Shown here in pieces: positions 27,801 through 36,676 of a stretch of DNA of 64,000 bases. Below the pieces are notes generated by a model. That model was not told where the DNA came from. It made no database searches and was given only the letters and a program-made list of their open reading frames with translations. Origin of the DNA: Nocardiopsis alba DSM 43377 (lineage in GTDB: Bacteria > Actinomycetota > Actinomycetes > Streptosporangiales > Streptosporangiaceae); NCBI RefSeq assembly GCF_000341225.1, contig NZ_ANAC01000005.1, positions 186,001-250,000 on the forward strand, in the 5' to 3' direction. Each line of letters begins with the position of its first letter. Within the stretch, counting starts at the first letter, position 1. A program made the translations under genes and the position numbers.

Positions 27801-29501
27801 ATGAGATCTCTGAGGCTTCCCGCCGTCCTGACGGCGGTGGTGCTGGTCGCCACCGCCTGCACGGGAGAGAGCGGAGCGGGCGGTTCCGGCGGCTACCCCC
27901 GGAACGAGACCCTGTACACCACGGGCACCGCGTGGGGACCCCCGACCAACTGGAACCCCATCATGGAGGGCAACTACGCGGTCGGCACGGTGGGGCTGGT
28001 CTACGAGCCCCTCTTCCTGTTCGACCCGGAGGAGAACGACTACACGCCCTGGCTCGCCGAGAGCGACGAATGGCCGGACGAGAACACCCACGTCATCACC
28101 CTCCGCGAGGGGATCGAGTGGACCGACGGCGAACCGCTGGTCGCCGAGGACGTGGTCACCACCCTGGAGCTGGGCCACTTCGACATCCACTACAGCAACA
28201 TCTGGGACTTCGTCGAGAGCGCCGAGGCCACCGGTGAACGCGAGGTCACCGTCACCTTCTCCGAGCCTCGCCCCCAGGAGTGGATGAACTGGGTCGCCAA
28301 CCGCGCGATCGTCCCCGAGCACCTCTGGGCCGACAAGGACCAGGCGCAGGTCAACGACGACCCCAACGCCGATCCGGTCGGTACCGGCCCCTACGTCTAC
28401 GAGAACCACGCCGACGACCGCATGGTCTGGCGCCGCAACGACGACTGGTGGGGCACCGAGGCGCTGGGGCTGGAGATGAGCGCCACCTACATCGTGGACA
28501 TCGTCAACGCCTCCAACGAGGTCACGATGAACATGCTCGGCAACCACGAGGTCGACATGTCGAACAACTTCCTCCCCGGGATCGACCAGGTCATCGAGCG
28601 CGACGAGACCATCACGAGCTACTACGAAGAGCCGCCCTACATGCGGTCGGCCAACACCGCCTGGCTCATCCCCAACCACGAACACGAGGCGCTGGGCGAT
28701 CCCGAGTTCCGCAGGGCGCTGGCCCACGCGATCGACATCGACCAGATCATCTCGGGCCCCTACACGAACCTGGTCGAGGCGGCCGACCCCACCGGCCTGC
28801 TCCAGCCCTGGGACGACTACATCGACCACGAGCTGGTGGCGGAGGAGGGCTTCTCCTACGACGCGGACGAGGCCGTGAGGATCCTGGAGGACGCCGGTTA
28901 CGTCGACGAGGACGGCGACGGCTACGTCGAGACCCCCGACGGCGAACCCCTCTCCCTCGAACTGGCGGTCCCCTCCGGTTGGACCGACTGGATGGAGGCG
29001 GCCAACATCATCGCGGGCAACGCCGAGGAGGTGGGCATCGACGTCACGCCCGCCTTCCCCGAGCAGGACCTGCTGATCGAGAACTTCCGCAGGGCCGAGT
29101 TCGACCTGATGATCAACAACGACCGGGGTCTGAGCAACACGCCCTGGACCTACTACGACTTCATCTTCCAGCTGCCGATCCGCGATGAGCAGATCACCGC
29201 CAACTACGCCCGTTACGAGAACGAGGAGGCCTGGGAGCTGACCGAGAGGCTCGCGGCCACCCCGACCGACGACATCGAGGGCGCGGCCGAGATCACCTCG
29301 CAGATCCAGGAGATCTTCCTGGCCGATCTGCCGGTCATCCCGCTCTGGTACAACGGCCTGTGGTCGCAGTCCAGCAACCGGGTGTGGACCAACTGGCCGA
29401 GCGAGGACCCCGACACCCCCGACTCCTACGCCACCATGTGGAACAACCTGTACCAGCTGGGTGCGATCTACACCCTCGCCGAGATCGAACCGGTCGAATA
29501 G
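27801..29501 (+). CDS. ABC transporter substrate-binding lipoprotein (SBP_5 family)
   Basis: A 566-residue lipoprotein. The signal peptide ends at a lipobox LVATAC with Cys20, followed by a Gly/Ser linker. The body is an extracellular SBP family 5 protein (NWNPIMEGNYAVGTVGLVYE, VTFSEPRPQEWMNW, FRRALAHAIDIDQI). SBP_5 proteins mostly bind peptides, but some, for example in Thermotoga, bind cello- and manno-oligosaccharides. The co-transcribed beta-mannosidase favours an oligosaccharide here. ATG 27801 has AAGGAG 7 bp upstream. Confidence 0.92.
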   Translation: MRSLRLPAVLTAVVLVATACTGESGAGGSGGYPRNETLYTTGTAWGPPTNWNPIMEGNYAVGTVGLVYEPLFLFDPEENDYTPWLAESDEWPDENTHVITLREGIEWTDGEPLVAEDVVTTLELGHFDIHYSNIWDFVESAEATGEREVTVTFSEPRPQEWMNWVANRAIVPEHLWADKDQAQVNDDPNADPVGTGPYVYENHADDRMVWRRNDDWWGTEALGLEMSATYIVDIVNASNEVTMNMLGNHEVDMSNNFLPGIDQVIERDETITSYYEEPPYMRSANTAWLIPNHEHEALGDPEFRRALAHAIDIDQIISGPYTNLVEAADPTGLLQPWDDYIDHELVAEEGFSYDADEAVRILEDAGYVDEDGDGYVETPDGEPLSLELAVPSGWTDWMEAANIIAGNAEEVGIDVTPAFPEQDLLIENFRRAEFDLMINNDRGLSNTPWTYYDFIFQLPIRDEQITANYARYENEEAWELTERLAATPTDDIEGAAEITSQIQEIFLADLPVIPLWYNGLWSQSSNRVWTNWPSEDPDTPDSYATMWNNLYQLGAIYTLAEIEPVE

Positions 29502-29567
29502 CGCGCACGTGGGGCGTCTCCCTCCACGGACGCGCCCCACACGCGCCCCCACACCCGGAGGACACAC

Positions 29568-30563
29568 GTGTGGCGCTACATAGGCCGCAAACTCGGGATC
29601 TACGGCATCACCTTCGTCGTGGCGGTCACCATCAACTGGATGATCCCGCGCTTCATGCCCGGCGATCCCGTCCGCAGCATGCTCAGCAGGGCCTCGGTCT
29701 CCGACCCGGAGGCCCTGGAACGGATGACCGCCTACTACAACGAGGTCTTCGGCCTCGACACCCCTCTGCACCAGCAGTACTTCGCCTTCTGGGCCGGACT
29801 CTTCCGCGGTGACCTGGGAGTCAGCGTCTGGCTCTACCCCGAGCCCGTCGTCGACATCATCCTGCGGCACGTCCCCTTCACCCTCGGGCTGCTGCTGCCC
29901 GCCATCATCCTCAGCTGGATCATCGGCAATCGGCTGGGGGCCTTCGCCGCCCGCAGCAAGGTCCTGGACAACACCGTCCTGCCGATCGGCTACATCCTGA
30001 CCGCCACCCCGTACATGTGGCTCGCGCTGCTCCTGGCCTGGGCCCTGGGCGTGGTCGGCGGGTTCTTCCCGACGGCGGGCGGCTACAGCTTCGCCCTCAC
30101 CCCCTCATGGACGTGGGGCTTCTTCACGAACCTGGTCAGCCACTGGTTCCTGCCGTTCCTGTCCATGTTCGTGGTGGCGCTGGGCGGCTGGGCGATCGGC
30201 ATGCGCAACATGATCATCTACGAGCTGGAGGCGGACTACTCGAACTACCTCCAGGCGCTCGGCGCCCCGCGCCGCCTCATCCGCCGCTACGCCTTCCGCA
30301 ACGCGATGCTGCCGCAGATCACCGGCCTGGCCGTCCAACTGGGCACGATCATCGCCGGGGCGCTGCTCACCGAGGTCGTCTTCAACTACCCCGGCCTCGG
30401 CACCCTGATCCTCAACTCCCTGAACAACAACGACTTCTTCCTGTTGCAGGGGATCTTCCTCTTCGTGGTGGTCGGAGTGCTGATCGCGAACTTCATCATC
30501 GACATCGTCTACGTCCTGGTCGACCCCCGTACCCGGGTGCGGATGACGGGAGGCGCGTCGTGA
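29568..30563 (+). CDS. ABC transporter permease (DppB/OppB-like)
   Basis: A 331-residue inner-membrane permease with six hydrophobic helices. The N terminus MWRYIGRKLGIYGITFVVAV and the GDLGVSVWLYPEPV loop are typical of DppB-type subunits. The EAA-type cytoplasmic loop is YLQALGAPRRLIRRYAFRNA. GTG 29568 is preceded by CCGGAGGA. The last four bases overlap the start of the second permease gene (GTGA), indicating translational coupling. Confidence 0.92.
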   Translation: MWRYIGRKLGIYGITFVVAVTINWMIPRFMPGDPVRSMLSRASVSDPEALERMTAYYNEVFGLDTPLHQQYFAFWAGLFRGDLGVSVWLYPEPVVDIILRHVPFTLGLLLPAIILSWIIGNRLGAFAARSKVLDNTVLPIGYILTATPYMWLALLLAWALGVVGGFFPTAGGYSFALTPSWTWGFFTNLVSHWFLPFLSMFVVALGGWAIGMRNMIIYELEADYSNYLQALGAPRRLIRRYAFRNAMLPQITGLAVQLGTIIAGALLTEVVFNYPGLGTLILNSLNNNDFFLLQGIFLFVVVGVLIANFIIDIVYVLVDPRTRVRMTGGAS

Positions 30564-31468
30564 CCGACGTCCCCGGAACCCCCGGCACCGCCGATCCCGG
30601 CACTACGGGGGCGGGCGGCGAACGCCGCACCTCCGAGACCCTCTACTACGCCCGACGCAACCCCAAACTGCTCATCGGCGCGAGCATCGTGCTCCTGCTG
30701 CTCGGTATCGGGCTGATCGGGCCGCTGTTCATCGACCACGGACCCAACCAGTACATCGGCCCGCAGAGCACCCCGCCCAGCGGCGAGTACTGGCTGGGCA
30801 CCACCTCCTTCGGACAGGACGTCTGGGCCCAGTTCGTCCACGGCCTGCGCTCGACCTTCCTCACCGGAACCCTCGGCGGCGGCATCGCCTTCCTCATCGG
30901 CACCACCGTCGGCTTCGTCGCCGGCTACAAGGGCGGGATCGTCGACGAGATCCTCAACATGCTCACCAACGTGGTGCTGGTCCTGCCCGGGATGGTCGTG
31001 CTCATCGTCGCCGTCGCCTACCTGGACGTGCGCGGCCTGGTCGTGCAGGCGCTGTTCATCGGCCTGACGTCCTGGCCCTGGGCGGCGCGGGCGGTCCGCT
31101 CCCAGACCCTGTCCCTGGCCTCCCGCGACTACGTGGACCTGGCCCGGCTCAGCGGTCGTCGCACCTGGCGGATCATCACCAGCGAGCTGGCCCCCAACAT
31201 GAGCTCCTACCTGGTGATGTCGTTCATCCTCCTGTTCGGCGGGGCGGTGCTCATCGCAGCCGGGCTGGACTTCATCGGACTGGGCCCGGCCGGCGGGGTC
31301 TCGCTCGGACTGATGTTGGAGAGCGCCGTCGCCTGGAGCGCCCTGCAACTGGGCCTGTGGTGGTGGTTCATCCCGCCGGGCGCCGGGATCACCCTCCTGG
31401 TCGGTTCGATGTACATCCTCAACGTCGGGTTGGACGAGGTCTTCAACCCCAAGCTGCGGGAGCTGTGA
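30560..31468 (+). CDS. ABC transporter permease (DppC/OppC-like)
   Basis: A 302-residue permease. The N-terminal ~25 residues are Gly/Thr-rich and hydrophilic, then ETLYYARRNPKLLIGASIVL starts the membrane part. The PPSGEYWLGTTSFGQDVWAQ segment is the DppC signature (usually LGTDxxGRDV). The EAA loop is RDYVDLARLSGRRTWRIITS. It overlaps the upstream permease by 4 bp and the downstream ATPase by 1 bp. It forms a heterodimeric channel with the preceding gene product. Confidence 0.92.
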   Translation: MTDVPGTPGTADPGTTGAGGERRTSETLYYARRNPKLLIGASIVLLLLGIGLIGPLFIDHGPNQYIGPQSTPPSGEYWLGTTSFGQDVWAQFVHGLRSTFLTGTLGGGIAFLIGTTVGFVAGYKGGIVDEILNMLTNVVLVLPGMVVLIVAVAYLDVRGLVVQALFIGLTSWPWAARAVRSQTLSLASRDYVDLARLSGRRTWRIITSELAPNMSSYLVMSFILLFGGAVLIAAGLDFIGLGPAGGVSLGLMLESAVAWSALQLGLWWWFIPPGAGITLLVGSMYILNVGLDEVFNPKLREL

Positions 31469-32421
31469 TGACCCTGCGCGTCAACGACCTGAAGGTCCAC
31501 TACCGGACCCTGCGCGGGGACGTCCACGCCCTCGACGGGGTCGACTTCGAACTCGCCGACGGCGAGATCATGGGCCTGGCCGGGGAGTCGGGCTGCGGCA
31601 AGACCACCCTCGGCAAGAGCCTGATCCGTCTCGACGGGCGGATGCGGCACGTGGGCGGCACGGTCGAGCTGGACGGCGAGGAGCTGCCCATCGCCGACGA
31701 CCGGGCGATGGTCCCGTTCCGCTACCACCGGGTCTCGCTCATCCCGCAGTACGCGATGAGCGCGCTCAACCCCACCCGCAAGATCGGGCGGATGATCGAC
31801 GAGCTGCTGCGTTCGCGCGGGGTACGGCCTCGTAAGGTCGCCGACGAGCTGCGGCGACGTCTGGAGCTGGTCGGTCTGGAGCCCGACGTGCTCGGTCGCT
31901 ATCCGATCGAACTGTCCGGCGGGATGAAGCAGCGCGTGGTCATGGTCATGTCGACCCTGCTCGACCCCTCACTGCTCATCGCGGACGAGGCGACCTCGGC
32001 CCTGGACGTGTCGACGCAGCGGTCGGTGGTGGAGTCCCTGGTGGGGTTCCGCGACCGCGGCTACGTCAAGAGCATGATCTTCGTGACCCATGACATCTCG
32101 CTCGTCCATCAGATGGCCGACACGGTCATGGTCATGTACGCGGGGCGCATCGCCGAGAAGGCGTCGACGCGCACGATCATCGAGGCGCCCCGCCACCCCT
32201 ACACCCGGATGCTCATCGGGGCGCTGCCCGAGGTCGGCACGACCACCTCGGACACACGTCTGGAGGGGATCCCCGGCACCCCGCCGGGCCTGCTCGATCC
32301 GCCGGTCGGCTGTCGGTTCAGGGCCAGGTGCCCCCTCGCCTCCGAGGAGTGTCTGCGAACGCCTCCGTTGACGGAGGTCGCGCCGGGTCACCGGGTCGCC
32401 TGCTGGAAGACGGGAGCGTAG
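31468..32421 (+). CDS. ABC transporter ATP-binding protein (DppD/OppD-like)
   Basis: A 317-residue ATPase: Walker A GESGCGKTTLG, Q-loop SLIPQYAMSALNP, signature ELSGGMKQRVVMVM, Walker B LLIADEATSALD and H-loop FVTHDISLVH. The C-terminal oligopeptide-transporter extension with CRFRARCPLASEEC carries the cysteines typical of OppD/DppD. Its ATG overlaps the upstream stop by one base. It works with the ATPase encoded next. Confidence 0.94.
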   Translation: MTLRVNDLKVHYRTLRGDVHALDGVDFELADGEIMGLAGESGCGKTTLGKSLIRLDGRMRHVGGTVELDGEELPIADDRAMVPFRYHRVSLIPQYAMSALNPTRKIGRMIDELLRSRGVRPRKVADELRRRLELVGLEPDVLGRYPIELSGGMKQRVVMVMSTLLDPSLLIADEATSALDVSTQRSVVESLVGFRDRGYVKSMIFVTHDISLVHQMADTVMVMYAGRIAEKASTRTIIEAPRHPYTRMLIGALPEVGTTTSDTRLEGIPGTPPGLLDPPVGCRFRARCPLASEECLRTPPLTEVAPGHRVACWKTGA

Positions 32422-32425
32422 CGCC

Positions 32426-33337
32426 GTGCTGGAACTGAGCCACGTGCACAAGGTGTACCGGGTGGGCGCGTTCGGGGGAGGACGGCTGCGCGCGGTGCGC
32501 GACGTCGACCTGACCGTGGAGCCCGGCCAGGTGGTCTCGCTGATCGGAGAGAGCGGGAGCGGCAAGAGCACGATCGGGAAGATGGTGCTGGGGCTGACCC
32601 GGGCCGACGAGGGCCGCATCCTCTTCGAGGGGCGCGACGTCTCCCGCATCAGGGGCTTCGCCGCGCGCAAGGAGTACTACCGCCACGTCCAGGGCGTCTT
32701 CCAGGACCCCTTCAGCTCCTTCAACCCGATCTTCAAGGCCGACCGGGTCTTCGAGATGATCCGCTCCTCCTACTTCCCGAAGGTGTCGGACGCCGACTGG
32801 CGGGAGCGGGTCCTGGACGCGGTCGGCACGGTCCGGCTGGATCCGGGGAACGTGCTGGACAAGTACCCGCACCAGTTGAGCGGCGGGCAGCTCCAACGGC
32901 TGCTCATCGCCCGGGCGTTGTTGTTGGACATCAGGCTGCTGGTGGCCGACGAGATCATCAGCATGTTGGACGCCTCCACCCGGATCGACGTGCTCAATCT
33001 GCTGGTGGACCTGAAGGAGCGGGGGCTGGGGGTCCTCTTCGTCACCCACGACCTCTCGCTGGGCAACTACGTGAGCGACCGGACGGTGATCCTGCGCAAG
33101 GGCGCCGTCGCGGAGATGGGGCCGACCCGCCGGGTGTTCGAGAACCCGCTGCACCCCTACAGCCGTCACCTGCTCTCGTGCGTGCCCCGGATGGACCGCA
33201 CCTGGGCGGAGGTGGACGCGGAGCGGGCGGCCCATCCGCCGCCGGAGATCGACCTGCCCACGGTGGCCGAGGGCGACTTCTCCGCCCCGCTGGTCGAGGT
33301 CGAGGAGGGGCACTTCGTCGGTATCGACCAGGGCTGA
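32426..33337 (+). CDS. ABC transporter ATP-binding protein (DppF/OppF-like)
   Basis: A 303-residue ATPase: Walker A GESGSGKSTIG, Q-loop GVFQDPFSSFNP, signature QLSGGQLQRLLIARA, Walker B LLVADEIISMLDAS and H-loop FVTHDLSLGNYV. Walker B keeps the Asp-Glu pair, although DEIISMLD differs from the common DEPTSALD. It lacks the cysteine-rich extension of the partner ATPase. The GTG starts 4 bp after the previous stop; the mannosidase gene follows 35 bp downstream. Confidence 0.93.
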   Translation: MLELSHVHKVYRVGAFGGGRLRAVRDVDLTVEPGQVVSLIGESGSGKSTIGKMVLGLTRADEGRILFEGRDVSRIRGFAARKEYYRHVQGVFQDPFSSFNPIFKADRVFEMIRSSYFPKVSDADWRERVLDAVGTVRLDPGNVLDKYPHQLSGGQLQRLLIARALLLDIRLLVADEIISMLDASTRIDVLNLLVDLKERGLGVLFVTHDLSLGNYVSDRTVILRKGAVAEMGPTRRVFENPLHPYSRHLLSCVPRMDRTWAEVDAERAAHPPPEIDLPTVAEGDFSAPLVEVEEGHFVGIDQG

Positions 33338-33372
33338 CCGCACCACCACACCCCGGTAGGAGAGGAAGAACG

Positions 33373-35859
33373 ATGAGCACGTGGCTCGACCTGCACGACG
33401 GCTGGTCCCTGACCCCGGTGGCCCCGACGGGGAGGGCCGCCGACATCGGGACGGTCCCCGCGACCGTTCCGGGGTGCGTCCACACCGATCTGCTCGCCGA
33501 AGGTCTGATCGAGGACCCCTATCTCGACGACAACGAGACCCGGCTGGCCTGGATCGGCCGCGGTGACTGGAGGTACACGCGTTCCCTCGCGGGGGAGCGC
33601 GCCGCCCTGACCGACGGCGCGGCCGAGCGGATCGACCTGGTCTGCGAGGGCCTGGACACCGTGGCCACGCTCCGCGTCGGCGGTCGGGAGGTCGGGCGGA
33701 CGTTCGACATGCACCGCTCGTACCGGTTCGACGTCACCGAGGCCCTCGTTCAGGAGGGAGAGGCACCGGGGCTGGACGTGGAGTTCGCCTCGCCCTACCG
33801 GTACGCGGAGGAGAACCGGGAGCGGACGGGGCCTCTGCCCGGCGCCTACGACGAGCCCTACCAGTACATCCGTCGGATGGCCTGCGGCTTCGGCTGGGAC
33901 TGGGGGCCGACGCTGGTCACGGCGGGGATCTGGCGGCCGATCCGGCTGCACGCCTGGTCCACGGCGCGGATCGCCTCGGTCCGGCCCCTGGTCTCGCTCT
34001 CCGAGGACCACGCCACCGGGGTGGTCCGGGCCCACGTGGAGGTGGAGCGGACCGACGCCGGACACGACGAGCCGCTCGCCCTGACCGCCTCGATCGCGGG
34101 GGAGGAGGTCGCCGCGACGCTCGGCGCGGGGGAGACCACGGCGGTCCTGGAGGCGACCGTGGCCGCCCCCGACCTCTGGTGGCCGCGCGGCCATGGCGAT
34201 CGGCCGCTGTACGGGCTGAGGGTGACCGTGGCGGTCGGAGACGGCGTCCTCGACACTTGGGAACGTCGGATCGGGTTCCGTCGGGTCGAGGTGAACGAGG
34301 AGCCCGACGAGCACGGGACCTCCTTCGCGCTGCGGATCAACGGCCGCGACGTCCTGATCCGGGGCGCCAACTGGATCCCCGACGACACCTTCCCCTCCCG
34401 GGTCGACCGTGATCGCTACCGGACACGGATCGACCAGGCCCGCGAGGCCGGGGTGAACCTGCTGCGGGTGTGGGGCGGCGGGATCTACGAGTCCGAGGAC
34501 TTCTACGAACTGTGCTCCGAGCGGGGCGTGCTGGTCTGGCAGGACTTCCTGTTCGCCTGCGCCGCCTACCCGGAGGACGAGCCCCTGTACTCGGAGGTGG
34601 AGGCCGAGGCGCGCGAGGCCGTCACCCGCCTTTCGGCGCACCCGAGCCTGGCGGTGTGGTGCGGCAACAACGAGAACCTCTGGGGACACGAGGACTGGGG
34701 TTGGAAGGAGGAGTTGGACGGACGACCCTGGGGTGCCGGCTACTACCTCGACCTGCTGCCCCGGGTGGTGGCCGAACTCGACCCCACCCGCCCCTACCTG
34801 CCGGGGAGCCCCTACTCTCCGGGCGAGGGGGTCCACCCCAACGCCCCCGGACACGGTGTCACGCACCTGTGGGACGTGTGGAACGAACGGGACTACACCG
34901 TCTACCGCGAGCACGCCCCGCGCTTCGCCGCCGAGTTCGGTTATCAGGCGCCGCCCACGCACGCCACCCTGCGCGCGACGGTGACGGACGAGCCGCTCAC
35001 CTCGACCTCGCCCGGCGTCCGCCACCACCAGAAGGCCATCGACGGGCAGGACAAACTGGCCCGCGGGCTGGTCGCCCACTTCGGAGACCGGGAATGGGGC
35101 TACGACGACTGGCACTACCTGACCCAGGTCAACCAGGCTCGGGCGTTGACGGTGGGGGTCGGCCACTTCCGCTCCACCTGGCCCTACTGCACGGGCACGG
35201 TGGTCTGGCAGCTCAACGACTGCTGGCCGGTCACCTCCTGGTCGGCGGTGGACGGCGCCGGTCGCCGCAAACCCCTGTGGTACGCGCTGCGCCGCGTCCA
35301 CGCGGACCGCGTGTCGGTGGTCCGACCACTCGGAGAGGACGTGGAGGTCGTCCTGGGCAACGACACCGACCTGATGTGGGAGACCGAGGTGACGGTGGCC
35401 CGGCGGGAGATCTCCACGGGCGAGGTGCTCTCCTCGGTGACCCGATCGGTACGGGTGGAGCCGCGCGGGGCGCTCCGCGTCCCGGTGCCCGAGGGGGTGG
35501 GACGCGCGGGAGACCCGACGGCGGAGGTGTTGACCGTGGACGGGGCCGGAGAACGGGCCTGGTGGTTCTTCTCCAGGGATCGGGATCTGGCCTACCGTAA
35601 ACCGGAATTCGATGGAGAAACACAGACGTTCGGCTCGGATTTGCGGGTGAAGGTGAGGGCCCGAGTGCTCTTGCGGGATCTGGTCCTGAACGTCGACAGG
35701 ATCGATCCGGAGGTGGAGGCGGACAGCGCTCTGGTGACCCTGCTACCGGGGGAGTCCCATACCTTCACGGTGCTCGGTGGCGCGGGGCTGGATCCGGCGG
35801 CGGTGCTGTCCCCACCCGTTCTGAGGTGCGTCAACGACACCATGGCGACCTCTTCGTGA
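33373..35859 (+). CDS. Beta-mannosidase, glycoside hydrolase family 2
   Basis: An 828-residue GH2 enzyme without a signal peptide, so cytoplasmic. The N-terminal jelly roll has the VPGCVHTDLLAEGLIEDPY motif of beta-mannosidases and FGWDWGPTLVTAGIWRPI. The catalytic acid/base is Glu434 in WCGNNENLWG and the nucleophile Glu521 in AAEFGYQ. It would hydrolyse non-reducing-end beta-mannosyl residues of imported manno-oligosaccharides. It is the last gene of the importer operon. ATG 33373 has GGAGAGGAAG upstream. This gene makes beta-manno-oligosaccharide the best guess for the importer substrate. Confidence 0.94.
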   Translation: MSTWLDLHDGWSLTPVAPTGRAADIGTVPATVPGCVHTDLLAEGLIEDPYLDDNETRLAWIGRGDWRYTRSLAGERAALTDGAAERIDLVCEGLDTVATLRVGGREVGRTFDMHRSYRFDVTEALVQEGEAPGLDVEFASPYRYAEENRERTGPLPGAYDEPYQYIRRMACGFGWDWGPTLVTAGIWRPIRLHAWSTARIASVRPLVSLSEDHATGVVRAHVEVERTDAGHDEPLALTASIAGEEVAATLGAGETTAVLEATVAAPDLWWPRGHGDRPLYGLRVTVAVGDGVLDTWERRIGFRRVEVNEEPDEHGTSFALRINGRDVLIRGANWIPDDTFPSRVDRDRYRTRIDQAREAGVNLLRVWGGGIYESEDFYELCSERGVLVWQDFLFACAAYPEDEPLYSEVEAEAREAVTRLSAHPSLAVWCGNNENLWGHEDWGWKEELDGRPWGAGYYLDLLPRVVAELDPTRPYLPGSPYSPGEGVHPNAPGHGVTHLWDVWNERDYTVYREHAPRFAAEFGYQAPPTHATLRATVTDEPLTSTSPGVRHHQKAIDGQDKLARGLVAHFGDREWGYDDWHYLTQVNQARALTVGVGHFRSTWPYCTGTVVWQLNDCWPVTSWSAVDGAGRRKPLWYALRRVHADRVSVVRPLGEDVEVVLGNDTDLMWETEVTVARREISTGEVLSSVTRSVRVEPRGALRVPVPEGVGRAGDPTAEVLTVDGAGERAWWFFSRDRDLAYRKPEFDGETQTFGSDLRVKVRARVLLRDLVLNVDRIDPEVEADSALVTLLPGESHTFTVLGGAGLDPAAVLSPPVLRCVNDTMATSS

Positions 35860-36135
35860 GCGTCTCGTGACCGTCCGGTGATCGCAACGTGAATCACACG
35901 CGTTCCCTTCAGTGCCCGTCGATATTCCTCGACGCGCCGTGCGGGTTGCCACATCGAAATCCCTCGCCATGTCGTGTGGCTGTGGTACGTTCAAGGGGAT
36001 TGTTAGTCGTTGAATTTCGCAGTTGGTGTCTTGCCCGCGGAGTTTGTGACCGGCGGGCGGTTTCTCATGGAGTCGGCTCGCGGCAATTTTCGGGCGTGAG
36101 TATGCGTCCGTGTACACCGAGCTGAAGGAGAGAAC
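35860..36135 (+). other. cspA leader / promoter region
   Basis: A 276-bp region without a gene. The part at 35880-36080 is AT-richer than its surroundings, as expected for a strong promoter plus the long 5' untranslated leader that cold-shock genes commonly carry. Exact promoter boxes are not clear to me. Confidence 0.4.
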
Positions 36136-36339
36136 ATGGCTCAGGGAACTGTGAAGTGGTTCAACGGCGAGAAGGGCTTCGGCTTCATCTCCCCCGACGA
36201 CGGTGGCCCCGACGCCTTCGTTCACTACAGCGCCATCCAGGGCACGGGCTTCCGTAACCTGGAGGAGAACCAGCGCGTGGAGTTCGAGATCGTCGCCGGT
36301 ACCCGCGGCCCGCAGGCCGAGAACGTCGTCGCGATCTAA
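36136..36339 (+). CDS. cspA: Cold shock protein (CspA family)
   Basis: A 67-residue single OB-fold cold-shock domain with both RNA-binding motifs: RNP1 as KGFGFIS and RNP2 as DAFVHYS. It binds single-stranded RNA or DNA and acts as an RNA chaperone. The start is behind GAAGGAGAG. It is monocistronic and followed by two tandem hairpins. Confidence 0.97.
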   Translation: MAQGTVKWFNGEKGFGFISPDDGGPDAFVHYSAIQGTGFRNLEENQRVEFEIVAGTRGPQAENVVAI

Positions 36340-36367
36340 GACCGCATAGACGTGGTGTCGTCGCCCC

Positions 36368-36430
36368 CGTTCACGGGGGTGTGAACGTCACCTGAACACC
36401 CCCGGTGGGCACTGCCCGCCGGGGGTGTTC
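36368..36430 (+). terminator. Tandem hairpins after cspA
   Basis: The first hairpin has arms CGTTCAC (36368-36374) and GTGAACG (36381-36387). The second has a 12-bp perfect stem GAACACCCCCGG (36394-36405) with its complement at 36419-36430. Together they make a strong double terminator starting 28 bp after the cspA stop. Confidence 0.75.
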
Positions 36431-36676
36431 TCATGTTCGCTGGGGAGTGTTCTTCAGATGCTTTCGTTCGGCATCGGCGGAGCCGATCCTTGGCGAGCGG
36501 CAGCCGGGCGATCTCTCGCCAGACGACGAGCGACGGTCAGCCCGGGGTTGGCCGGCCGAGTGATGTCGGCGCCGCGAGAGGAAGCCCGGCACCGTGTGAA
36601 GCACCGCGCGCGTCAGCGCGACCGTTGAGGGTGGTGGCGGGCGACGGCGCGGGAGGAATGATCCGAAGAACACGAT

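Noticed and set aside
27618-29870. A 750-codon minus-strand frame opposite the SBP_5 gene
   Set aside because: Same reason: antisense to a lipoprotein gene with signal peptide and SD; the composition is typical of shadow frames.
33166-35301. A 711-codon minus-strand frame opposite the beta-mannosidase
   Set aside because: It is an antisense shadow with repetitive Val/Asp/Gly/Arg composition and no recognisable domain or SD.
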